A stretch of 64,000 bases of DNA from Anthopleura xanthogrammica (Eukaryota; Cnidaria; Anthozoa; Actiniaria; Actiniidae), in contig OZ025216.1 of the NCBI GenBank assembly GCA_964019055.1, positions 2,788,501 through 2,852,500 of the forward strand. Reading direction: 5' to 3'. A model generated the notes under the pieces. The model was not told where the DNA came from. It made no database searches and worked only from the letters and a program-made list of their open reading frames with translations. This document shows, in pieces, positions 1-10,600 of this stretch. Position numbers and translations under genes: made by a program. Within the stretch, counting starts at the first letter, position 1. Each line of letters begins with the position of its first letter.

Positions 1-344
1 AGCGACCTTTTGATAAAAAAAAAAATATTACTATCGAAGATATCATGCAGTGCCCTGCATGACCGTATAGGCTAATGTGCAATGCAATGATTTGTTTTAG
101 CTGATTGTCAACTGCGAACCAGAAATTTATTCTTAATCGAACAAACGAAAGTGACAAATCAACACTAAAACGCTAAATGTAAAAACATTCCGTCGACCTA
201 GTATACGCTTTCTGAGTCAGGGTTATCAACTCTTATATTTAGATAATATTTAGGCCTAAAGATGAATTTTACGATTCACATTTTTTAAATCAAAACCTCA
301 GAGATTTGCAATTAATTTTTTTTATACACCATGTACCTTTTCTG

Positions 345-452
345 AGATAGGGAACATGGTAAATTGTGGTCGAGCTTCGGTACAAATATCTTTTGTTCAT
401 CATGTCATATATGGTGTTGTTTGTACCGAAGCTCGACCACAATGCATCATGT
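345..452. repeat. Near-perfect palindrome, family with related copies at 29037 and 52772
   Basis: Arms containing GTGGTCGAGCTTCGGTACAA and its complement face each other around about 400. Related palindromes containing GGTCTAGC-type arms occur at 29037-29118 and 52772-52868. The shared arms point to a small dispersed foldback element. The rest of 1-535 shows nothing else I can name. Confidence 0.6.
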
Positions 453-535
453 TTTTCGAATTCAGAAAAGGCCAAAAAGCAGCTTGGAAGAGGATTGGAC
501 CACTCTCGACAGAGCTGGTTTACATGTTTCCTTAC

Positions 536-3500
536 CTAAACATTGCGGTGCGGTTCCCGTCCATTTTCTATCGCTTTGGCAGATGATGGACTTATTTCCC
601 TTAAGAGTATGGTTTGTGTTGCAACTAAAATCTATCCTGTCTTCATACACGTATTTATTCTTGTTTGGTCTTCTGACACCATTTCGAGGTGCCCCAAGAT
701 CCTTGCACTCAACACCTAGCAAATAATAAGCAATTATTGGACGAGGTTGAGCAAAATATCGTGATTTGTTAGTGGCGAGCAAGCAATTATTTGCCGATGC
801 CGAAGGCAGAGGCAAATAATTGCTTGCAAGACACTAACAAATCTCGATATTTTACGATAACCGAGTTCAATAATTGTTTTATCATTCAAATTATTTTTTC
901 TAATCTTTGAGGGGCAGTGCGCACGAGTCAAACAATAACAAAGAAGTCAGTTCATTTTTTCAGGGAAGCGAGCCAATGTCAAATGGAACGTTACTGCGCA
1001 TGAGCAGACCGTTATTTGCAGCAAAATGGCTTTGTACCGTAATGCGCATGAGCAGACCGTTATTTGTAGGCAGTTATTTGCAGTTCTCTAGGCCAATCAA
1101 AATGACGGAAAAAATAATTTGAATGATAACAAAATTTAATGTTCAAACTTGAGAAGTACTGTACTTAAAGCTAAATGTATCATTTAAAGCCCGAAATGAC
1201 TTATTACACATTGATATCAGATTACGAATACGTACGTTCACATGTAGTTCTGAATCCACTCCAAGTCCCATTCTCCTGACAAACACGTTGTGCAGATCCT
1301 TTCAGCTTGTAGCCAACTGCACATGTGAAGTTGACTTTATTGTTAAAGGTAAACACATTGCCTTGTCTTCCTCCGTTAGTAGGAGTACCTGGATCACCAC
1401 AATTTTTCGCTAGAAAAAACAATGCATTAGAATTCCGTGAAATTCGTGGATTCCTAACCAGAATCTTAATCTCCTTGCATGAGGAGGAAAGATTGAGTGT
1501 TTGTATCATTGATATTTTACTTTTACTTTTTCCATGAAAGTTTTGAATCCAGAAGTGAGATAAACGTATGCTTGAGTTTAGTGCACCCTTTAGCCACTTT
1601 CTCCAGCAATGTTCCTTTGCGTCAGGAATGAAGAGAAACTAGGAAATGAAGAACATGAACCACAAAATAGCTTCTTATTTGTATCTTCCTCTTTCTCTAT
1701 CTGAACAAATTACGAAAGGAAGGACTTACGAGGACATCGTAGATTAGTCTTACTCCATCCATTAGCGAGACATCTCACGAAAGGCGATCCAAAAGCACGA
1801 TATCCTTTATTACACTGAAACATGACCACTTCGTTGAATCCATATTTTTCTTTCAATTGTCTTCTGCTATGGATGTAAGCATTTTCGGGTGGTGTGGGTC
1901 TGGTGCAGGATAAAGCTATGGATTATTAAGTATTTAATAGAAATATCACTCAAAAAGAAAGCCTTTTCAATGTACCAGATCGGGAATCCCTCCTATATTC
2001 TATAATCCTTAGAATTTTCCACAAAGACCAAAAAAATATCATAATTATTATGGAACATTGATCTTCATACGTTCACAGATTGGTGCTTTGTCGCTCCATC
2101 GTCGGTTGCTTTGACACTGTAGATATTCTGGACCTACGCGCATGTAACCTCGATCACAGGTGAAGTACACTTTATTCTTCAAGGTGAAGTCTTTGCCTCG
2201 TCTTTGTCCATTAGCAGGAACACCAGGATCATTACAGTCAGCTAAGAACACAAACAAAAGTCGTTTAATAAAGTTAAAAAAGCCTGTTGCAGGGGAAAAG
2301 GCTTGTGCAATTGCTTGAAACTTACCAATACATCTAGGAATATTTTGATTCCATCTTCCATTGTTACAAGTGAGATATGAAAGAGACGGTGGTTGACTAC
2401 TTTTCCTGCACATGAATCGGACAGTCTGACTATGCTTGAAACTGTGATCTAATCTAACTCCACCTTCTGGGATACCAGGATCTTTACAAGGAGCTATCGA
2501 GGTATAAGGAAAAAATTGTTTGGCTTTTACTGATATACATGTTGTACTCTTTTCGAATCAGGGTCAAATTTACCTAAACAGGCCGGTTTGAATCCACTCC
2601 ACATTCCATCAGAACGACACATCATGGTATATCTACCTATGATTGTGTAATTTGTTTTACATCTAAACCTGATCTTCTCTTTGTAATGATATTTCTTTCT
2701 TCTTGGTCTACGAACTCCATTACGAAGACTGCCAGGGTCTCTACACTCAACTGTAAAAAAAAGAAGCTGTAAGTTTTACATAACTGAATGATATTGGAGG
2801 TCATAATTGACATTAGTTTCTGCAGGGGGTGGCTGGTGTTCTTGTTATTGGCATGATGATGCTGAGCTATGGTGGTAAGAATGACATTGGGTCGATGTCC
2901 GTGGTCATCCATATAATCACCTTTTCGGCATGTTGGTGCTCTGTTCCACTTTCCATTTCTTTTACATCTACTTCTTGATCTTCCTCTCAACCGATATCCT
3001 TCATTACATTTGTATTTTACAGTGAATCCGACCAAGAAATCTGAGCCACTGATTCGACCGTTCGGAATATTACCAGGATGGCCACAAGACAAAACTGGAA
3101 AAAGATAAATCATATCAGGCAAATGTATGTAGAATTAGCTCAATAGCATCACAGGTCATCTTATTTATTAGCACAAATAAAACTTACTCGAACCGTTAAT
3201 TTTCTTTTGGATCCAATTCACGAATGGTTCTACTCTAGTGTAGTAGCCATATTTGCCTTTGACTCCACATTTTTCACCCCAGCTGACCAGACCAACGGTC
3301 ACCCATCGACGTCTTCCGTCTCGTACCACCTCTCGTACCGTACTACCACCGCTGTCACCTTTACAAGTATCATTACCTCCCTGACCATGTCCAGCACAGA
3401 ACATCACCGTCTCATTAAAACTATATATTGTTGTATCTTTACAATTCTTATTGCTTTGAATCTCAAATGCAGAATAGAGAAGGACAGAAGAGTGGGAACC

Positions 3501-5559
3501 CTTGGTCGTAAATCCCCAACCAGCCACTCTTACTATTTCGCCAGGCGCTGAAAGATTTTCGTTAGCTTTCGGAAGACATATGGCACGAACATTAGGGCCC
3601 ATTTTGACACCTTTGCCAAGCTCGATTAAGGCGATGTCATTTTCAAATGTACTTGGTATATAATTTGGATGATTGTATATTCTGAAGGCATCAAGTTCTT
3701 GCTCGTGAGGATCTTTGGAAAATATCTTATGGTCTCCTGCTTTGATTGTGTATCTGTAAGTAGAGAAAAGACACTTTCACCAAAGTCTACATTGAATCGG
3801 GGCTTAAAACCGTAATCTGGAATTTGAAGAAAAAGAGCCATTGAGTTTGAACATGTTGTTTTCCATTTGCAGAACGTGCCATTCCTTTGAGAATAAGATG
3901 TCATCCTTGAGAGTCACCTCAAACTTTATGGTCTGGGTAAACATATAAAAGATAAATACCGAGAATGGAGGCAATAAGCCATATAAAGCCCGAGGCCGCA
4001 GCTCTGCAACTCTGCTCGTAATAATTCCTCATTACAAATTCAAGGGATGTATCTAGATATTGCCCAGCTACTAGGTTCAATATCTAGAAACATCCCTCAT
4101 TAACGTACTCATCGGGATGTATAACCCACGAATAACAAAGAAAACCGTGTTAGGTACGATAGGTACACCTATTTCTTAACGTTGATAACGGGAGATCTGA
4201 AATGGTCGATCTGAGACCCAAAGGTATTGTGGGAGGCTGAATGCTCACCTCATAAATATTGCAAATGCATAGTTGTAATCACGCTTGAATGGTATTGAAT
4301 TAGTGCTAATTTGTCACTTATCGCATTAATTCACAAAAATTCATGTTGACACCCACCAATTCCTATTGGTCTCAGATCGACTCTTCCAGATCTCCCGTTA
4401 TCAAAGTTAATAGACCTCTTTACCTTCGTTGTTTGTTGTGCCCATTTCAGACCACGTGATGCCACTCTTGGGAGTTGATTCTTTCATGTGTAGATATTTT
4501 AACAAAAGAACATTTCTCAAGGGAATGTCATGTGTTCTGAAATGGGCAATTTGCATACGAAGGTCTATTGAAATAGGTGTATACAATAAAGAATGATAAT
4601 GATGGTTTGACAAAGGAAACCATTACGTCTAAGCAACATAGGTTATACTAATACTTTTTGCAAGCTGAACAGAACAAAAAGCTACTTATATAAACACAAC
4701 AATCAGCACTAAAGCGAAACTCCAGACTGTACCATGAAGTATGTGATAGCTACAAGTAAGAATTGAGTGATACCTGTAGTCGATGTATTCATGTGGACGT
4801 TTGCGGAAGCAGTGTGCAGCAGAAAGCACCCATCTTGAATTTATAAGAGCCCCTCCGCAAAAGAATCGAGGCCTTTGACCTTCTGTTGACAAAACTTTTA
4901 CAAATTACATACTATTGACATTTCAGGTGTAATTATTGATTCATCTCAATCTGCCCGTTCCTACGCCTTGATACTACTACTACTATTGATTCATTGGATA
5001 ATATAGAGATGTAAGTATGATGATTTCCGTGACTACGTAAAAGGGAAAATCTCATCAAAAAAGCCAGAAAGCTACGCAGGTACAACCAGAAGGGAAAATG
5101 ACAACTGATAAGATGAAGGACTGACTGAGCAACTCATTATAGAATAAAAACAATTTACTTGCCATCGCTTGTCCTGCGGAAAATTGCTACTTGCCATGGC
5201 CACATCCCTGGACGAGATTCAAGTCCTCCTAATATTTTTCCACGATGCACGGATCGTAACCCACAGGAGCTGTAATCTGAATAAAAATAATAATAGGATA
5301 GCATGCACTGCCTTTTTTAGCATGATATAATAAATTTTCTTGGACTCCAGATTCCACTGGAATTTGGTTTCGGTTCTTTTCATTCAGGTACTAAGATTCT
5401 AAATTCCTTATATTATAATTTGTACGGACGCCGAGGGCCCGAAAACTTTGTCTCGGATTCCTTTGCATGGAACAATACAATATGGATCTTACCTTGACAG
5501 TTACTTGTTTGGCAGAAGAAACACAAAGCTGTCAGGAGAAAGGTCACCAGGTTTTCCAT
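536..5559 (-). CDS. Secreted trypsin-like serine protease with seven C-terminal sushi (CCP) modules, 3' end beyond window
   Basis: Predicted coding exons, 5' to 3' on the minus strand: 5493-5559, 5163-5276, 4774-4882, 3188-3753, 2921-3094, 2574-2750, 2326-2493, 2071-2241, 1730-1915, 1236-1409, 536-715. At least 695 residues. Residues 1-22 are a signal peptide (MENLVTFLLTALCFF...). A short propeptide ends at K36 before ILGG, the usual zymogen cleavage point. The catalytic triad is visible: H84 in AAHC, D136 in DIALIEL, S231 in GDSGG. D225, six residues before S231, predicts Lys/Arg specificity. Seven sushi modules follow at about 286-343, 344-402, 403-458, 459-515, 516-577, 578-635 and 636-695. 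Each lies on one exon with phase-1 borders, shows the C-x-D/H-P-G start (the last reads C-K-D-L-G) and mostly a W near the end. The last exon ends in an open phase-1 donor, so more modules or the stop lie left of base 536. Such proteins are extracellular and often act in clotting, complement-like cascades or matrix processing; the substrate is unknown. Confidence 0.85.
728..1133. repeat. Two overlapping inverted-repeat elements (MITE-like) in the protease gene
   Basis: Bases 728-880 form a long imperfect palindrome: arms reading GCAATTATT, AAAATATCG and TTTGTTAGTG return in reverse around a centre near 805. A second inverted pair (TTTATCATTCAAATTATTTT near 878, its complement near 1110-1131) encloses 876-1133. 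Inside it a 23-base unit beginning GCGCATGAGCAGACCG occurs twice, near 998 and 1043. No transposase is encoded. The block occupies the intron between the last two sushi exons. Confidence 0.6.
3990..4165. repeat. Dispersed repeat (family shared with 17080-17220)
   Basis: The stretch containing ATCTAGAAACATCCCTCATT and ACCGTGTTAGGTA is closely matched at 17080-17220, in a DNAAF5 intron, including the same order of sub-motifs. It is non-coding and lies in the intron between the third and fourth protease exons. Confidence 0.55.
4176..4410. mobile_element. TTAA-flanked MITE (possible piggyBac-type)
   Basis: TTAA occurs at 4176-4179 and 4407-4410. Just inside are inverted ends of the form GTTGATAACGGGAGATCT and AGATCTCCCGTTATC, with a second inverted pair around GATCTGAGACC. 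At 235 bp with no coding capacity this is a MITE. TTAA duplications are typical of piggyBac elements, but the ends do not begin with CCC, so the superfamily is uncertain. It abuts another MITE at 4411. Confidence 0.55.
4411..4575. mobile_element. MITE family B, copy 1
   Basis: Inverted arms contain CATTTCAGACCACGTG and its reverse counterpart, with ends reading TAGACCT and AGGTCTA. Other copies of this family are at 24379, 29115, 39024, 43008 and 54457, with an end fragment near 57283. Here it sits directly against the TTAA element inside the protease gene intron. Confidence 0.65.
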
Positions 5560-6735
5560 GCTCACCTAGCAGACATTAGGAAAATGTTTTGGCTTATATC
5601 CTACAGTTTATTGATTACATTTAGCTATACATTCCGTCATATTAATGTTAATATTACTTGAAGAAGATAATGATGCTGATATATGAGGCAAAATTACTAA
5701 CAAAAATACATAAAACATAATGGTAACTATGAAAGACCGTAATACCAGCTGAATATAATTTATATGCAGTTTTTATAAGTCTTTAGTTAACCAGCGCTGG
5801 CATCATCAAGTTATAAATATTACATCAGTTACCCTGATGATTGTAACGTTGAATTGTTTGAGCATGACTATGACAGTAAACTGAAATGGAAGGATGTACG
5901 ATATCCTGAGCAAATGCTCAGGGAAACTAGTCAAACTTCATCGACCAAAAGTTAGTGTTCCAAAACCTTAGATCTACAAAGATCTGGTTTAGCAAACAGC
6001 AAAATACCTTAAATGATGCCATCTTAGCTTTTGATCGATGTTTCTTTTCTTATCAGATCAAAAAGGACATCAAGTGATGTGACGAATGCCCTCACCTAAA
6101 AAACAACTAAATAAGCCGAACAGGAAGAACATTCTTGAATGAAATTCAATATAGCAACAGGTCAAATGAGATTGGTTTTCGTTGGTACACAGACGTCTTT
6201 TAAGTTAAAACTGTGCGCAACCTGGAAGGAATTCAAAGAAGGGCAAATTTTCTTGCTGCTTCAAAGTTACTTTTGCTTCTACTTTCCATTTTTCGGTAAC
6301 ATGCGCTAACTGTGATTGGATTCGAAATACAAACTTCCATTTCTGAAGAATGAAGATTCCTGAAAAAAGTTACAGATACTAGAAATAAAAAGGACTAATT
6401 GTTTACTAGAACCTCAGGACTGTAAGCACTCTCCGACTCATTTTATTCGCCGCTTTTCTTAAAATCAATCATCATTTTTAGAACCTTTCTCCGTCCCGCT
6501 ATCAAACTCGCTGTGCTGCTTTGGTCGAGTTGGCTGTTTTCATTACCCTAACTACCCCTACTTGTCGCCATCCTGGTGCCCCTTATTTGCTCAAATCCTG
6601 ACCCCACCACAACTTTCCGTCACCCTGTATAACTGTCCCCATATGTCGAGTCCCCCTACTTTTCATCCCGTATAAGTCATACCGTTCCTATATATTACAC
6701 TGCCACTATAACGAATTGAGGTTATCCAGTGTTAG

Positions 6736-7046
6736 TATAAATACAAAGGTGATTATACAAAATCGCGCGCTCTGATTGGTTTTCTATCTCGGATTATCAG
6801 CCGATAATCACCTTTTCGGACAAAATGGCTGTCAGCGTGACCGTCGCGCTTTTAAAAAATAAAATATTTTCACTTTCAATGTTGTTTCCTTCTTTCTTTT
6901 TTGAAATAATCACCTTTTTATTTATACTAAAACAATTATTCACCTCAAGCTCAGTGGTTATCGATGAATATTTACCTCGCAGCTCGAAGACTCGCCGCTC
7001 GGTAAATATTCATCGATAATCACTTCGCCTTCGGCGAATAACTGCT
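6736..7046. mobile_element. Foldback/MITE with nested inverted repeats
   Basis: GTATAAATACAAAGGTGATTA near 6735 returns inverted as AATAATCACC...TTTATAC near 6905-6930. A second, tighter palindrome pairs GGTTATCGATGAATATTTACC (6957) with GGTAAATATTCATCGATAAT (7000). A small ATG-initiated ORF at 6825-7019 lies inside but has no recognisable domain. Confidence 0.5.
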
Positions 7047-7084
7047 AATTACAGTCCCTACCCATTTATGATATTGTCTCCATA

Positions 7085-7555
7085 TGTCACTGCTCTATGT
7101 TCCACTGTTTCCCTATGTCCCACTGTTCCTGTATGCCACTGCCCGTCCCTGTAGGTCACTATCTTCGTGACTCCTACATGTCACAGTTCCTACATGTCAA
7201 AGTGCCCCATCATGTCACACCCCCTTTATGTCAACGTACCCTTATATGTCATTGCCCAACATGTCAAAGTGTCCCTATATGTCAAAATGTCCCTACATGT
7301 CAAAGTGTCCCTGCACGTTAAAGTGCCCATACATATCACTGCCCCGACATGTCAGAGTGCCCCCTAGTACATGTCGAAGTGCTCCATAGATGTCAATGCC
7401 CCTAAGTCAAAGTGCCCCTAGATATCACAGCCCCTATACGTCACTGACCCTACATGTTGTTGCCCCATATATCACTGCCCCTGTTTTGCACTGCCCCTAT
7501 ATGTCATACCGCCCCTAGGTGTCACATCGCCCCCATATGTCACTGGATATTATAC
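7085..7555. repeat. Degenerate minisatellite, about 15-18 bp unit
   Basis: Units of the type ATGTCA-A/C-T/A-G-C/T-CCCTA (for example TACATGTCAAAGTGTCCC) recur many times with point changes and small length shifts. Scattered related units extend left to about 6590. The array ends about 140 bp from the DNAAF5 stop codon. It produces short spurious reading frames. Confidence 0.75.
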
Positions 7556-7692
7556 GTTGTAAACAAACATATTTCAACCTAGATAAGAACCTCCGTTATT
7601 ATTGTCACTCCAAAGTATATTACATTAATTAAAAAAACAAACATTTCAAGACATCCTCATTGCTACATATGGTAAAACATGTAATGGTTATC

Positions 7693-10600
7693 TTAATGCT
7701 CCATTGCTGTGTGGTTCTGGATTTCCTTTAGAAGTTCATTACAAAACCTAAAAAAAGATATAAAATTAGAATATATATCATTAAACTCATCGACAGGGGA
7801 GGGGAGGGGAGTGGAAAGCAGGGAGCGGGAAGCAGTAGGGAGAAAGCGATAAAACTAGGGGTACGTTTAATTTCGTCTCAAAAATCAAAAGATCCCCCGC
7901 CTTTAACTTGAGGAATTTGCATCATCTGTTCAACCGATCACAACGCGCGTGATTAATGCTTGGTGACAAACAAGTTTTTGAAAGATCTACAAAATTTTAT
8001 CTAATAGATTGAAGAAAAAAAGGACAGATTCCAAGGTTCTTATCTTGGATTGAAGCAATTTTTTGTACACGACTTTTAGAAAATTGCCAATAATTGCGTT
8101 CTGGCTGTTGGAGTTTCTTGGATTTTGATGATTACGCAACACTTAGGACGAAAAGGTCCAGTTTTGGCTATAAACTGAAGGCTAGAACTCATTTATAAAA
8201 AAATAAAAAAACTAATGCTGTGGCTATAGACCCCTTTCACATGACGTCATAGCAGCTCAATTTGGAGGGCAAAACAAAATAATTTCGCTTCCTTGAGAAT
8301 TTAGCCTCCTGCGCAGCCGCTGTGAGGCGCTTCCGGTTCCCGTCATTCCCCCACTAGCGTCTGCTCCAACTGGAACAACATTCCTTTCTATGAATTTGAC
8401 CAATCAGAGAGAGCCCCACAAAAGCTTGTGGGTACGACCTTGACCTTGGCCGTCTTTCCCTAGAGAATGAACGTATGGATGACTATTATAGCAAAGTAAG
8501 CCAGGATTTTTGTATAAATAAGTTCAAAACTCATCAGAAAAAAGTCATTGATGCCGTACTTTTAGAAAATAAAGACGTTTTTGAGGGCGTTTTTGTGAAT
8601 CTTTCCTACTTGATGATATTGATTATCCTCGTCATTGAAATACTAATAACGCTCGTTTAAAAGTATTAAAATTACTGAGCTACAATGTACAAGTAAATAA
8701 ATCCTACGGGCTGTCTCTCTTCTACTATTCCTCGGTCCATCACAATATAATGTAGGACTAAATGTTAATATATTTGAACTTTTCACGAGTACTTTTATGA
8801 ATACTAAACACACCGCATTCCGAGAAGTCTACTCTCGTTTACAGAGTTTAAATCACTAATTCCTTCGGTTAGAGTTAAATCACTAAACCAGTGAAATATA
8901 GATATTAGACTAATACATTTTAGTAGACCCTAATTTCATTGTATATTTGACAATCTAGCAATTATTATCTCACAGGTTTAGCGACTTCACTAACACTATA
9001 AACAGCAACGGCTACTCAAAATAGAAAATTTGCATATCACCTAGCGATTTGATCGGCTAATAGAAAACAATGTAGAAAGGAATGTTGTTCCAGTTGGAGC
9101 AGACGCTAGTGGGGGAATGACGGGAACCGGAAGCGCCTCACAGCGGCTGCGCAGGAGGCTATGAGAATTTGAATCTATTGTTTTTTCCTCCAAATTGAGC
9201 TGCATTCCGACGTGCTGCAAGGGGTCTATAGTCGATAATTATTACTGCGCGCTAAAAGAAATATCTAAATCTCTAGTTCCCTTTATATATCAAAACACTA
9301 CAAACCTTGCCACTCTGTGCTTGTGTTTGACGGCTTCAATTTGCTCTTGTAAAATAGCGGGTGCCATGTGGACTGCCTCAAGAAGTACAGCAAGAACACT
9401 TTCCTGGAAGAAACGATGAGAAATGTCATGTCAAAAATGGTAAACTAAAGATGAATGGATAGGTGGGTGAGCGGGCAAGTAGTTGGATGAATGAATGGAT
9501 CAGTGGTTTAGCTGCCTCTAGGCAAAATGGCACGTGCCTACACAAGCGAACAGAACAACCCCTAGAAAGACTCCCTTCGATGGCTCCCTAGCTTTGCTCG
9601 TTTGCTCGTGCCTATACTAAAATGCACTAAAATGGGACCCTAACTGTACTCCACTGTGGATGGGATGGATGGATGGAAAGATGGATGGATGGACAGATGG
9701 ATAGATGGAGAAAACTGCTAGGAAGACTGTATCTCTCTATGCTACATGCACTACATAACTTACTTGTATACTAGTGGTAGGATCGTCCAGGTGTATTAAC
9801 AAGCCCTTAAACATAGCCTGCAAGTGGAACTTGTAAAGATCACGATCGTAGTCAGCAGGAAAGGCCCTGGCACAAAAAGTTCGAACATTCGTTAATATCA
9901 TTAAAATACAACATGAGCCTGCGTGTTAATCTCGAAGCGTACTTCAGAATGTTATTAGAAGTACAGTAAAGATATTAACTCTAAGCATCAACGACATTGT
10001 TCTGCCTCAGCCTCGCCTCATACTAAATAAATAAAATAAATGAGAATTAACAGTGGAATCCACAGAGTGGCTCTTACTCCACTGCATTCCAATTGGAATT
10101 TAGAAGTTGAATAATTTTGCGTTGCCCAAAAGTTGTCCATATACCAAAGTACACTTGCATAATACACTCCAAGTCTATGAATAAAATATTAAGGAATATT
10201 ACAGCTAGGAAGCCTAAACCTAATCTTAATTTACTTCTATATTGTACACCACAATTCTCTATCAAAGCTAAAGGAATTTAGAAGTTGATTTTTGAGGAGA
10301 GAGGAAAAACCGGAGAACCCGGAAAAACCCTCGAAGCACAGGAGAGAACCAACAAACAACTCTACTCACATACGACACCGAGCCCAGCGGGGCTCGAACT
10401 CGGGTCGCCTTGGTGAGAGGGAAGCGCTCTCACCGCTACGCCACCCGTGCTTTTCCATACGACTATTTCGGTTCACTAAAGGCCCCCTGCATTCATTCCT
10501 ATGTGCAAGCATACCTAAAAAATGCAAGGAACGTCTTGGTGACTATGATACGGATTTCGTCGCTGCTGTCGTCCATTCTTTTCGTCAGTTCGGGATAGAT

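Larger units (their letters stand above)
5560..7692. other. Intergenic region between protease 5' end and DNAAF5 3' end
   Basis: No exon-like open stretch was found here. It should hold the promoter of the leftward protease gene and the 3' UTR of DNAAF5, but no clear TATA box or polyadenylation assignment can be made. From 6530 to 7560 it is dominated by degenerate C-rich repeats and a foldback element, described separately. Confidence 0.5.

Noticed and set aside
7085..7555. CRISPR-like regular repeats
   Set aside because: Units are degenerate, contiguous and without unique spacers; this is a eukaryotic minisatellite.
8475..8660. 61-codon ORF inside the hAT-like element
   Set aside because: Too short and without any transposase motif (no DDE-type or zinc-finger signature).
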